Shown here: piece by piece, positions 1 to 10,132 of the stretch
Layout of the letters: each line of letters begins with the position of its first letter
Position numbering within the stretch: position 1 is the first letter of the stretch
Source of the DNA: Platerodrilus igneus
Lineage: Eukaryota > Arthropoda > Insecta > Coleoptera > Lycidae
NCBI GenBank assembly: GCA_036346225.1
Contig: JARFIW010001666.1
Coordinates: 62,001 to 126,000, forward strand
Reading direction: 5' to 3'
DNA length: 64,000 nucleotides
The notes under the pieces: model-generated
What the model was told of the DNA's origin: nothing
What the model saw: only the letters and a program-made list of their open reading frames with translations
Database searches by the model: none
Translations under genes and position numbers: made by a program

Positions 1-330
1 ACTCCCCAATATTACCTCACATTGTGATAAAAATTTTTGTAATGCTTTTATCGTGATTATATTATATAGTTTATCTAAACAGTTTTATTTACTTTCTACA
101 AAGTACTGAATAACTTAGATTTTTCATTGCTGCTATGCTTATTCTTTTTTTTTCAGGTTTGCTTAACTAATTTTCTTGCAGGTATTGTCACTAACTCCTT
201 AACGCCGCATACATTATCTGTCAGTCTGCTTTCTACAACGCCCCCTAATCTCCGATTGAGCCCGGTCATTCCGTGATATCTTTGTGTTACGCACGGCTAC
301 GAGCCCGAACAGGGACTGCCACGAATTACG
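1..330. other. Unassigned AT-rich flank
   Basis: I see no gene here. The sequence differs from the equivalent part of the second errantivirus-like copy (40380-40680), so the shared element begins near 331. A short pyrimidine run followed by CAG near 150 resembles a splice acceptor, but no open frame supports an exon. Confidence 0.4.
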
Positions 331-333
331 TAA

Positions 334-1010
334 CAAATTTAGAAACGAAACAATACAAAATACCCTAGAACTACATAAAATAAAATTTCATTTTATTACA
401 GAAAATTACCACGAGTCAAATGGACTAATTGAAGGATTACACCTAACCTTATTAGAACAAATCGGACTGTTAAAATTAACCTATAAGAAAGTGCATATCA
501 CTAGTTTGATGCTATGCGCACTAATTGCTTACAACAACACAATCCACTCATCAACTAACTTTACACCCCTCTAATTATCATTAGGACACTCAGATTTCGC
601 AACCCTTATGATATACACTATAACAAAGAAGTATACCAACAGTATGCAAAAGATCGCAAAGAAAAATCAAAAATTACTTATAATAATGTCAAAAGTAAAT
701 TAGATAACGATAAAGAATGTATTACAAAACCCGCAATGAGAACGCCAATATAAATAGATTTGCAGTAGGACAAACCGTGTATGAGGAAAATTTTAAAAGT
801 AAGAGGCATAAAACGGTCCCAGGAAATTTAGGTCCGTTTAAAATCAAAAAGATCTTAGATAGAAATGTAGCCGATATAGACCACAGAAAAACCGTAAAAT
901 ACATTCACTTAAAGAATCTAAGGCACCATGTAATTTCAGATGAACAGCCATCACCCTTGCCGTCAACCTCCACCCATGTAGAACGGACGACAATGACATA
1001 ATAGTGGAAG
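334..1010 (+). pseudogene. Integrase fragment, copy A
   Basis: The reading (NFRNETIQ.. region, then SNGLIEG) matches the end of an rve integrase core. It includes the S-N-G-x-I-E motif that carries the last catalytic Glu of the DDE triad, followed by the integrase C-terminal beta-rich domain from about 760 (FAVGQTVYEENF, PGNLGPFKIKKIL). The same segments occur in copy B at 40690-41290. The N-terminal zinc-binding part and the first two catalytic Asp positions are absent. Stops near 574 and frame changes between 575 and 717 break it. The assignment to the integrase of an errantivirus-like pol is firm; activity is excluded. Confidence 0.8.
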
Positions 1011-2680
1011 ACATTAAAAACAACCCCGGTATACCACCAGTAAAATTAGGAAGTATGCAAAATACAATAGGCTATTGAACTTTCGCACAGAAATTTGATT
1101 TAACCGAACTAAAACAAGAATCTTATACAATTAGAGATAATTACTACAGACTGAAAACAATCAATGGACACAGCCAAATTCGGAAAGGAATACACGATAG
1201 GAATGCTTAATTACAAAAATATAATGGAGAACATCTTAAAGAACACAAACGACAAATTCTATCGATTAATACCAACAGATCAAGTCACAAGACAAAAAAG
1301 AGGATTTATTAACGGACTAGGTAATATTATAAAAGCTATCACAGGTAATTTAGACAATCAAGATGCTGAACGATACGACAACTAATTGAAAACCAGAATG
1401 ACATAAAAACTATTGTTAGAAATCAAATATTCTTAACTCAGTCAACCATAATAAAATTCAATGAGACATTAAATAAAAGAACCAAGACAGTATAATTAAC
1501 AGAATACTAACCCTTGAAAGTAACATGCAAACCACAATGCTAAAAGTGCGAGATTTAATAAGATTCAAGACGATATTTAATCAAGTAATATTAACCATTA
1601 TCATAATTAAACAAATTTTAGTCACGTTGGAAAACGCTGTAACATTTGCTAAGTTAAACACATTACATGCTAGTATTATAGAACCAATTGATTTATTAAA
1701 TGAATTATTAGGAAATATATCACTCATAACAAGCAGTAAACTACCCTTTGATGTAACAGAATCCAACATACTTTTATTTTGAAAAAATAACCATAGTAAA
1801 AGGTTATGTAAAGAATTATAAATTTACGTTTTTAATAGAAATCTCCATTGTAGAAATTAACCCTTATAATTATTATCTCTTATTTGCTTTCCCTATGAAA
1901 GTTGCTAGCGAGTATCAAGTTATTATTCCTAAAACCAGGTTCCATTCCCTAAATGAACTTAGGTAAGGCTTCATAAATGAAAAGTGCAAAGAAGTGGCAC
2001 CCAACCAATATTTTGATCAATTATTAACGACGGCAGCTACTCAAACGGACAGCCCTTGTGAAGTACAACTATTAAGATTCTTTAATCACTACGGGAAATG
2101 CGAGTCAAAACCAGTACAAATTACAAACATGAAAATTCAAAAGTCACGGACGACAAATGGATTGTTGTATTTCCATAAGAAGTAATAGCAATCGCCATTG
2201 CAACCAAGCCGAAAACAGTTTAGCTTTAATTTGAAGCAAGGTAATTACAATAAAAGAAGGTTGCTATTTAAAATTAAAAAGTGAAATTATTCGAGTATCC
2301 CAAAACCCAGCAATGACAAAGAAATTCGTAAATCTACCCGAACTACAGTTCAAGACTAGACAAACCGACGACGACAAAATCATCAATAAAAAAAATGCAT
2401 CTAGAAGATCCAGACCTAAACGACCTCAGCCAAGTCGTAAAATTGATAGACAGGGAACGTTTAAATGAAGTGAAAGTGCCAAAACTACACTACGACAATA
2501 TCACTGTTTAGACAATTTTATTGATTATTGTAATAATTTTATTAACTATGTATTTATTGTACAAAATGTATCTTAGATATAGAAGCAAAGAAACAAATTT
2601 TAGCCACAGAAAAAGAAACAAAAGTAAATAAAGAAATCATAAAAGACCCTTTAAGAACAATGAGTTTTAAAAATTAAGTA
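1010..2680 (+). pseudogene. Env-like (baculovirus F-type) remnant, copy A
   Basis: The region downstream of integrase matches the env gene of errantiviruses, which is related to baculovirus fusion (F) proteins. Visible marks are a basic R-x-K-R cleavage-type site followed by a Gly-rich hydrophobic stretch near 1300-1350, a helical region with repeated Ile/Leu spacing (1525-1780), a cysteine-bearing ectodomain (1850-2190), and a hydrophobic segment near 2510-2570 that would be the membrane anchor. The frame is broken by several stops and indels (for example after 1385 and at 1782). I give no repaired reading. Copy B carries the same gene with different lesions. Confidence 0.75.
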
Positions 2681-2709
2681 AAACCCTTAATTTTCATCAC
2701 GTCGGGAGG

Positions 2710-3292
2710 AGTTACATATCCCCCAAAATTAATAAATAGGTATAATCAAATGAAACTTTTGAATCTAAAGAGTAGATTGTTAGAATGCATAATTTAAGGA
2801 CATATTACAAAAGGTTAATGGAAGTTCACAGACCAGACATGAGTACGGATGCAACTACTTTGTATTCTAGACGTAGCATGACACTGCAGGTGCAGGTCAC
2901 AATAGATTATAAGAAACTTATTGTTAAAATTAAGATTACTAAGAAGCAATACTTTGTATTGAATAAAGAAACAGCAGACATGAGATCGGCGGTTCCCACA
3001 AGTGATGTAAAGAGCAGGGATAGCATAAATACCCTGAGAACCCCAGGGAGGGTCAGTCAGTCTCGAGCTTCACAACTTTAACACTGTTGGTATTTCAAAC
3101 TACTCACCCTAATTTTAGTTAAATTAAATAGTGATTATTAACTTGGAATATTTTTGATTTCAACACGTTACTGAATATAACGTACCTGTTATCGAAATTC
3201 ATATTGTAATTTCTGTTTAAATAAAATTGATAGAAAAGTTTTTTGGAAGAAGCCTTTTTAAAAAGACGCTCCAATAGACCCAAAACCTATAT
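2710..3292 (+). repeat. 3' LTR of copy A (~580 bp)
   Basis: It starts AGTTACATAT after the purine run GTCGGGAGG (polypurine tract, 2701-2709). It aligns with the two LTRs of copy B (36843-37397 and 43087-43634) through landmarks such as the GTCAGTCAGTCTCGAGC block and the closing CCAAAACC. The right end is fixed only to within a few bases, and no target duplication can be judged because the 5' end is missing. Confidence 0.8.
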
Positions 3293-3587
3293 CGCACTAA
3301 TCTAGAAGCGTCTCATTTAAAGTAAGGTAAAACTTCTATACGCGGTACCGAAGCGGTAAGCCGCACAACAACTACATGGTGTGAATGTGCTCTAAAAGTG
3401 TCCGTTGACCGTTGCAGACGTGTAGTGCGTTCTTTTGAGAATTGTGTGAGTTAGTGGCGCTTGTTAAAGAATGAGTTCAGGGTGAGTTCACGTAGAGTAG
3501 GGTTAGGTGCTTTTAAGTCAATCTTTAAACTAAAATGGAATCTGAATATTTAACAAAACTAAGAGATGTACAAGAACTTATATCGAT
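3293..3587. other. Spacer with a 22-codon reading frame
   Basis: No family is recognised. A short frame beginning ATGGAATCTGAATATTTAAC at 3535 (MESEYLTKLRDVQELISID) runs directly into the tRNA-like segment, where it stops. It could be the start of a gag cut off by a later event, or chance. Confidence 0.25.
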
Positions 3588-3655
3588 TGACTCGGTGGTC
3601 TAGTAGACAGAGCATTCGGTTTGCGTGCACAGCGATCCGGGTTCGAACCTCGATT
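3588..3655 (+). pseudogene. tRNA-like relic
   Basis: A box-like TGGTCTAGTAGA (3596-3607) and a perfect B box GGTTCGAACC (3640-3649) are spaced as in a tRNA. A D-arm and a T-arm can be drawn, but the anticodon stem has a mismatch, position 33 is not T, and the acceptor ends pair poorly. It is a tRNA pseudogene or the head of a SINE, not a working tRNA. It lies about 80 bp upstream of the BEL/Pao left LTR. Confidence 0.55.
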
Positions 3656-3738
3656 CGATTAAACTTTTTCTCTAAGAGCGATGTGACGTACTATTTGGAA
3701 ATTTATATAGAGGAAAGAGCAAAAGTGGAAATATACAT

Positions 3739-4104
3739 TGTTCCGTTTGCAACTAATAGTTAAACTTAATTTTAATTATTACATAGATATAGTTTGCAGG
3801 TAAATCCCCCTCCATCGTATATATTATAATCTATGGGCTTACCGCTATCCACCGACAACTGCTCTGTGTTGTGGTGCGCTGCGACAGTTTTTGTAAATAG
3901 ACCGGTGTGATCGTAGCTATGGTGCTATATACATATTAAGGTGTGAGCTTCGCTAAAGAACGACTGTTTCTCGTACAGCCGCCGCCGCTTAAACTTGAAG
4001 TTATTAATTAAGAGCAGTTAAATATTCCACTTTTATAAACTTTGCTAGCATTTCCATGTCCATTACTTTCCACCATCTGTAAATATAAAACTTAACGAAA
4101 GACA
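3739..4104 (+). repeat. Left LTR of BEL/Pao element
   Basis: Begins TGTTCCGTTTGCAACTAATA and aligns with 6956-7320 through the GACTGGTGTGATCGTA-like and CCGCCGCTTAAA blocks to a common AAGACA-type end. The two repeats differ at many positions, consistent with an old insertion. Confidence 0.8.
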
Positions 4105-4121
4105 TTGACCCTTCGAACCGT
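4104..4121 (+). other. Candidate primer-binding site
   Basis: Right after the left LTR, TTGACCCTTCGAACCG is the reverse complement of a tRNA T-arm and acceptor (contains GGTTCGAA). Its position fits a tRNA primer site, but the TGG start is degraded and I cannot name the tRNA. Confidence 0.45.
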
Positions 4122-4159
4122 CCTGAATACTGTACCTGCAAGCTACTTGCGCAGTAATT

Positions 4160-6850
4160 TCTTTATTTCTGCTTTATTTCTACTATGAGTTCGACGCGTA
4201 TTCAAGATGGCAATCCTGTTCCCTTAGGAGGATATCAGCCCAAAATAATTGTGGAACTGCTTTCGCTGGCGCCTGCTTGGAATGGAACACAATACCCAAT
4301 AATACCAACAGGAACGAGCGGTTTAGGAGCGCAATCATTTTGGTTCGGCAATAGATTCTCATTCGTTATCTTCAGGAAGTAAAAACGGCCAACACTTTGC
4401 TGCACATCTCTTAGTATCGCTTGATAATCCTCGCTGTAACAATAAACCTGTAATTACATCACAACCTGCAACATCTGCTCCAGTAAGTTACCACCTGACT
4501 AATTTATATTATACAAATCAACGACAAACAACGCCTACAATAAGTAACCATGCGATGAACATTTGCGTAGACTGCAAAATGCGTTTGAGAAAAACGCGCT
4601 CTCCTGCAGTTGGCCGAAGACAAAAAAATTCCTTTTCCTTGGCGTTCATTGTCCTTCGAAACCATACCTATATCGATTATATCGCTTTAGTTGTAGACCC
4701 TATGGGGTCAATCATGGACTTTACGGAATAACTAAGCGCACTTTTAAAAATTGGTGGTGCTGTACTATATAAGTGGTCTAGTAATCGCCCGGAATTACTA
4801 AAGGATCTTCCTGGATCGTAACAATTTACACTACCTCGTTCCTTTGCGGATTCTGAAGTTCAGCCTCTGAAAGTTTTAGGTCTTCAATGGAATCCTATCT
4901 TGATACCTTTTGTTTTCTAGTTCATCCACAGTGTACCGCCTGTATTAAGCGCTACTTAAGGTTTTTTCTCTCCTCTAACTTTTATGATAAAACATTTAAT
5001 TCAGCGTTATTGGTCTTTGAAATTAGACTGGCATGATACCACTTTCCATACTTACTCCGTTTGTGGGAAAAATATCTATATGGATTACCACTTCTTTCTG
5101 ACTTTGCTTTACCACGTTTGCTACTTCCACAACAATTTTTTTAATGTGAGGTTTATTGTTTTGCGAACGCTTCCGAACGCGGCTATTGCGCCCTTCCTAT
5201 TCCTCCGTTGAGGTTCGTTTAGTTTGTGCGTTGTCCAAAGTTGCTTCGCTTTGCCTCTCTTTGCCTAAACTCCAACTGTTAATCGCCGCTTTGGTCTCGA
5301 AACTATTTACTTATATCCTCAAAACTTTTGATCCCCATATTGCCTTTGAAAAACTGTTTTGTTGGTCCGACTTCATGGTCGTTCTTTCTTGAACTCGTTC
5401 CCCACCGCAACGATGTAAGACATTCGTCGCAAATCAAGTTTCGTATATTCAAGAAAACACTTCTCGCGCTGCTTGGCATTATATTTCTTCCCCTGAGAAT
5501 ACTTCCGAAGTCGGATCACGTGATTTCCTGCCTTCTGATTTGTTGCCTTGTTCTTAATGGTGGGCGGCATCGCTTGCCTTGCATCGTTTCTTCGACACTT
5601 AGAGTCCACTTATCCGCCTTTCAATTTTTCGGAAGCAGTCATCGAGAAACGTTTTATTGTTTTAACCGCTGCCGCATCCTCTTCTTGGATTAATACGTTT
5701 TTGAAAAGATTCATTTTTTCAATTTATCATTCCCACTGTCGCTTGGACTCTCCGCTTTGAACATAACATACAAAAACCGTTAGCAAAATACACTGGACTA
5801 CTGTCCTGCTTCAAGCTCCATAACTGATTAAATATACTCAACAGAGTCATTTTTCTATTGAGTTGGACGTCATCGAATCCGAATCAGTACTACAGAAAAC
5901 CCTTCGCAAGTTCGCCTTTATTAGAGAAAGAATCTAACAAACTGGAGATTCGCTATCTCACGCACCTTTATCTTCCGACAGGAAATGGTACGCTTTTTTG
6001 CCGAGTAAAGATTGCTTAACGGATTTGTATATCGATTTTGTTTATCTAAAATACTTTCACGCTGGTGATCAAATGGCTGATTTTATCGCTTGTCCACGTT
6101 TCTTGATTGTTTCAGGTAATCATTAAATTCGTCGAGTTTTGATTCAGGTGTAAATTGTTGAAAAACTAATCCTACCTCATCGCAGCCTCCTACGGGCTAT
6201 CATCTCCATGGCGCTGGCGGGCCCCTTTTCTACTACCATGTCGCGAGTACGGTTTGCTAAAGTAATGAATGCATATTTATGTCTCTCTATATGCATGGTT
6301 ACCAAAGCACCCCGTTTTGTATCAGTTTCTGATCTGTCAACTGACGCCTTTCTAGCTGCTATACGCTGATCTATTGCCACGCGTGGCTCTTGTGATCATT
6401 TCTACAATAATTGCAGCATAAATTTTGTGTGCCCATAAACAGTTAATTTTTCTCGCAAAATCAGCTGCCGCAAAAAATCCTATTTCTCAGCACTTTTACC
6501 GCCCTCTTGTGCCTGACACTAGATCACTTTTTGATTTTGTCCCCTGGTCTTTTTATTTTGAAACCTAGCTTTTACAACCTTCAGCTCAACCATTTGTCTC
6601 ATTGGTAATTGCTCCAGCAAATTCATCAAGATTTCTGGTCTCGATGGTATATGTAGTATTTGCATACATTTCCAACAACGGTCTAAGTGGCACAAAACAT
6701 CATCCTAGGTTCAGATGGATACCTTAGTACCAGAGAGAGCCGATAACATTCCACCCCTTCGATGATTTCTTGGACGTGTTGTTGTGGTCCATCCAGGAAA
6801 TGATGGGGTCGTTAGAGTTGTCACTTTAAAATTTGTTTTGATTTCGTTTG
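4160..6850 (+). pseudogene. BEL/Pao pol remnant
   Basis: Pieces of one polyprotein follow in the family order but in shifting frames: a possible gag start at 4185, reverse transcriptase palm end at 4740-4800, the connection at 4850-5050, RNase H at 5200-5420, a linker at 5400-5760 (a WWAG-type region and VHLSAFQF), the integrase core at 6170-6420, and the integrase C-terminal domain at 6720-6840. No catalytic YVDD or complete DDE triad can be read. About half of a normal BEL pol is missing between 4390 and 4700. Confidence 0.8.
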
Positions 6851-6955
6851 CGTAAATACTTCCTGTATTTTTTTATATTAATTAATTTTGTTCCATTCCG
6901 TTCTATCCTCTGACGTTACTTTTTATCAAAAAAGTCTTGCACTTTGGTGGGCGTA

Positions 6956-7320
6956 TATTCCGTTTGCAATTAATAGTTAAAATCAACTTTAATTATCGCA
7001 TAAAATGTAGTTTGTAGGTTATTCCTCTCCATCGTGTATGGTAGAATATATGGTTTTACTGCTATTAACCTTCAAGTGCTTTGTATTGTGGTGTGCCACG
7101 CAGTTGTTGCAAATAGACTGGTGTGATCGTATCTATCGTGCTATAAACATATTTACGCTCGAGTTCAGCTAAAGTTTGACAGTTTCTCGTCCATCCACCG
7201 CCGCTTAAATTTGAAGTTATTACTGGTAAATACATGAAGATTCTCTTTTTATAAACTTTGCTCATATTTACACGTCCACTATTTTCCGCCATCTGTGGTT
7301 ATCGAAATCAACACAAGACA
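6956..7320 (+). repeat. Right LTR of BEL/Pao element
   Basis: Starts TATTCCGTTTGCAATTAATA after TTTGGTGGGCG (polypurine-like tract, 6943-6953) and matches the left LTR to its end. It fixes the element's right edge near 7320. Confidence 0.8.
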
Positions 7321-7626
7321 TATATATTAAGTCAAATACTATGGCGAAGAGAAACATGTCAAAGTGATACTATTTTGAACCTTCCAGTGCTCCACCTCAA
7401 AGTACTACATCGGCTAGTAAGCGATTTTCTTTTACCCGAAAATTTTGAATTTAGCCGAACACTTTCCGTTCCAAGCTAGGTAAGAATCTTTTACTGGACC
7501 TGCATTTTATCTCTTTTTCGAGCGAAAGCGTATTTTTGTGAAGAATGCTCTCCTAACATTTTTTAACCTGACCTTGTCTGGATTGGAACCCGGCCACCGA
7601 GCCGTCTCTGTCAAAGGGACAGCTGT

Positions 7627-8145
7627 GGAGGACGGCGCAGGCTAGAGAATGATGGAAAGTAGAGGATGTATGAAGATGATGGAGGACAGGAAAGGTTGGA
7701 CGATGATAAAGGACAAAGACGTTGGTGAATGATTGAAAACGGGAGAGGTTGGAGGATGAAAGTCGCGAAGGAGGTAGGAGGATTATGGCGGGCAGAGGAT
7801 TATGGAGGACGTAGGGTGATGAAGGACGGTAGAGGTAGAAGGATGGAGGAGGACGATGAAGGTTGGAGGATGCTAGAGGATGGAGGAGGTAAGAGAAAAA
7901 TCTGTGCGGGTAGAGGATGATAGAAGACAGAGGATGATAAAGGACGGTGAAGGTAAGAAGATGGAAAAGGACGATTGCGGTTGGAAAATGATAAAGGATG
8001 TAGGAAGTAAGAGGATAATTAAAGACGAAGGAGGTTTGAAGATGGTGGAGGATGGAGGAAGTAATAGGATAATGGAGCGTCGAAGGAGGTTGGAGGATGA
8101 TAGAAGATGATGTTAGATGCAGGAGGTGAGAGGGTAGTGGTCGTA
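7627..8145 (+). repeat. Purine-rich degenerate minisatellite
   Basis: About 520 bp of irregular GAGGATGATGGAGGA-like units, almost free of pyrimidines other than T. Unit length drifts around 20-40 bp. The long Pro/Ser/Leu-rich frame on the minus strand and the Glu/Gly/Arg-rich frames on the plus strand are by-products of the base composition. A purine strand of this length could form triplex or unusual DNA structure; that is inference. Confidence 0.7.
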
Positions 8146-8183
8146 GTCCCTCAAACCCAATATCTCGTGTACTGTATTTTCGA

Positions 8184-8507
8184 ATGTTTAAATTTTGTGT
8201 AAATGGATCAGATGTCAATATGTTATTATACAGCGATGCTGAAAATAAATGTCTCTTAGAATTTTATAAGCGAATTGTAGAGGCATTGCTATTCGAGCTT
8301 GATGACGAATGCCCCCAAGAAATACGACTAAAAACATGGAAGTATGTAGTAAGTGAAATACGGTTAGAAGGTAACGGTTATTTTCTGAATAAAATTGTAA
8401 AGCACCGTTGTTTTAGAAAATGCGAAAAATATACCAAATATAAGAGTGTGAAACGTAATATAAGGTTACATTCAGACTATTGTTTTTCTAAATACCATAG
8501 GTTGTAG
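8184..8507 (+). CDS. Unassigned ORF, 107 codons
   Basis: An ATG-initiated frame with a protein-like mix of residues (MFKFCVNGSDVNMLL to the end FSKYHRL), including four Cys and many Lys/Arg in the second half. I do not recognise a family. No splice-site pattern or promoter marks it as a gene, and the flanks are AT-rich. It may be an exon, a fragment of a transposon protein or chance. Confidence 0.25.
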   Translation: MFKFCVNGSDVNMLLYSDAENKCLLEFYKRIVEALLFELDDECPQEIRLKTWKYVVSEIRLEGNGYFLNKIVKHRCFRKCEKYTKYKSVKRNIRLHSDYCFSKYHRL

Positions 8508-9451
8508 TCTTTAGTCAACCAATATGATACTCACACATTTTGCAATATAATAGAGTTTGCGGTTACCATATTTTACATATAGATGACTCAAATCCTACTA
8601 CCTCTCAACGAATTAAATTTTCTAATGTAAAAAGAAAGGGCTGCGGCTAAAAAATTTCAAATTTTAATTATTGTAAACTCAATCTATGGCTGCTTTCTTA
8701 TCATAGAATGTGGATTACATAAAATTATAAGCTAAATGTAATTTTGGTCATTAATGAATTAATAGTGCAGAAACTCGGTCTTGCAAATATAGAGTTGCAT
8801 AAATATGGCACCGATTGTGGTTCGTAAACATTACTTACAAAGGATTTAAAAATAGGAAAAAACAAATAATTTAGCAGGCTTTTTCGTTTATACTCAAACA
8901 ATTGTCATAAGTTTAGACGGCTTTATTTTCACACAAGCTCCATAAAAACTTTCTAGCACAGTCCATTATGCAATTTAGGAGGTGTTTTAGAAAAATGTTT
9001 TCACTTTTATCCCAGCTTTATATCTTCGCTACCCCTTTAATCCATTTCAACAAAGAGAGATCCTGAAAAGCTACGGGGTTACTTCTGCTTCAGCACAAAT
9101 AACACCTAAAATAAAATAAAAATAATCTATCTCATTTATTTTGCTACAAAAATTGTACGAGGTCTTCTCTTTCTCATTATATTGTAGGAAGGAGACATAT
9201 GCGTGGTGAATTTTTAATGTAGGTACCGAGCCTCGCGTTTTTCTGAAATGATTTATAGCTGGTTATGCTGTTTATGTTGTTGAGTTATAAGTTTAAAAAC
9301 CGTTTAAAAGAACTCCAAGTATTAATAAAATAAGTAATTTGTAGTAACAAATATAAATAATTATATTCAGTTATTCTGTCAGAAATTTAGTATTGATTTT
9401 CTTTTGGAAAACCGTTCAGGTATCTTCAGAATCCACACATCACACTTTACA
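8508..9451. other. AT-rich spacer
   Basis: I see no gene or repeat family here. Confidence 0.4.
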
Positions 9452-9533
9452 GGTGGGATGGCCGAGTGGTTAAGGCGTTGGACTGCTAATCCAATGGGCT
9501 CTGCCCGCGTGGGTTCGAATCCCGCTCCCATCG
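9452..9533 (+). tRNA. tRNA-Ser (GCT anticodon)
   Basis: A complete 82 nt type II tRNA. The acceptor GGTGGGA pairs with TCCCATC (one G-T), then discriminator G. The A box is TGGCCGAGTGG, the anticodon loop CTGCTAA carries GCT at 9485-9487, and there is a long variable arm GGGCTCTGCCC and a B box GGTTCGAATCC. The T run TCTTTTT at 9534 is a pol III terminator. It has no intron and no encoded CCA, as expected of a eukaryotic gene. It decodes AGC/AGT serine codons. All stems are intact, so it is probably active. Confidence 0.93.
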
Positions 9534-9817
9534 TCTTTTTTGCACTTTTATTTTTAAGTATTTCAAAGGTTGCAAATCAAAAGAAACGCCGTACTACCTA
9601 CCACGTATTAATTAACATTAAGCTATTATCAATAATGTGTTACTAAATTGCTCTTACATAGTTATACTATTTAAAATAGAAAATGTTCAACGCTAACTGT
9701 AACAAATTTGCTTCATTTCTGAAACTTTTCTATGCCAAAGAGAACAGTATGAAAAATCGTAGTTTTGTTACATTTTTCAGTAGTACCAAATTATAGGTGT
9801 TTATTAAAATAATATAT

Positions 9818-9875
<58 letters not shown>

Positions 9876-10132
9876 CGAAGCAGAAAACCTCTTTACTGTA
9901 TTGCAGGGCTTTTAGAGGACTAATAAAAAATAATTAAGTAATAAATAAGAATTGCAACAAAAATTGGAATTTCTTGAAAACGGAAAATGGAAAGGAGTTT
10001 GTGTCTGAGGATTCTTACATGCCAATAGCTATAAAAATAAATTGAAATTTCACAGTTTCAAACAATGAAATACCAAAACTGTACCGCTGACTAAAATCTA
10101 CAAAAAAAAAGGATAAATAGAAGCAGCCAATA
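9534..10132. other. AT-rich spacer with microsatellite
   Basis: Contains only the (TA)n tract listed next; otherwise nothing recognised. Confidence 0.4.
9822..9872. repeat. (TA)n microsatellite
   Basis: About 50 bp of perfect alternating AT. Confidence 0.95.

Larger units (their letters stand above)
331..3292 (+). mobile_element. Errantivirus-like LTR element, copy A, 5'-truncated
   Basis: This is the 3' part of an endogenous Gypsy/errantivirus-type element. In order it holds the end of the integrase core, the integrase C-terminal region, an env-like region and a 3' LTR. It aligns along its whole length with the better preserved copy B (40690-43634). LTR, gag, protease and reverse transcriptase are missing on the left, where similarity stops abruptly near 331. 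Many stops and frameshifts make it a dead copy. Confidence 0.85.
3739..7320 (+). mobile_element. Degenerate BEL/Pao LTR retrotransposon
   Basis: Two direct repeats of about 365 bp flank 2.85 kb of decayed coding sequence. Blocks are typical of the BEL/Pao family: reverse transcriptase end (KIGGAVLYKWSSNRPELL), connection (PLKVLGLQWNP), RNase H region (LVCALSKVASL, LFCWSDFMVVLS), integrase core (DLSTDAFLAAI) and integrase tail (LGRVVVVHPGNDGVVRVVTL). Gag, protease and most of the reverse transcriptase are deleted. Flanking 5-mers (TACAT, TATAT) are only an imperfect target duplication. The element is old and inactive. Confidence 0.85.

Noticed and set aside
7555..7615. B-box-like GGTTCCAATCC on the minus strand
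   Set aside because: No A box at tRNA spacing and no tRNA arms; a lone match is weak.
7553..8218. 221-codon minus-strand frame rich in Pro, Ser and Leu
   Set aside because: It is the complement of the purine-rich minisatellite and carries only composition-driven repeats.
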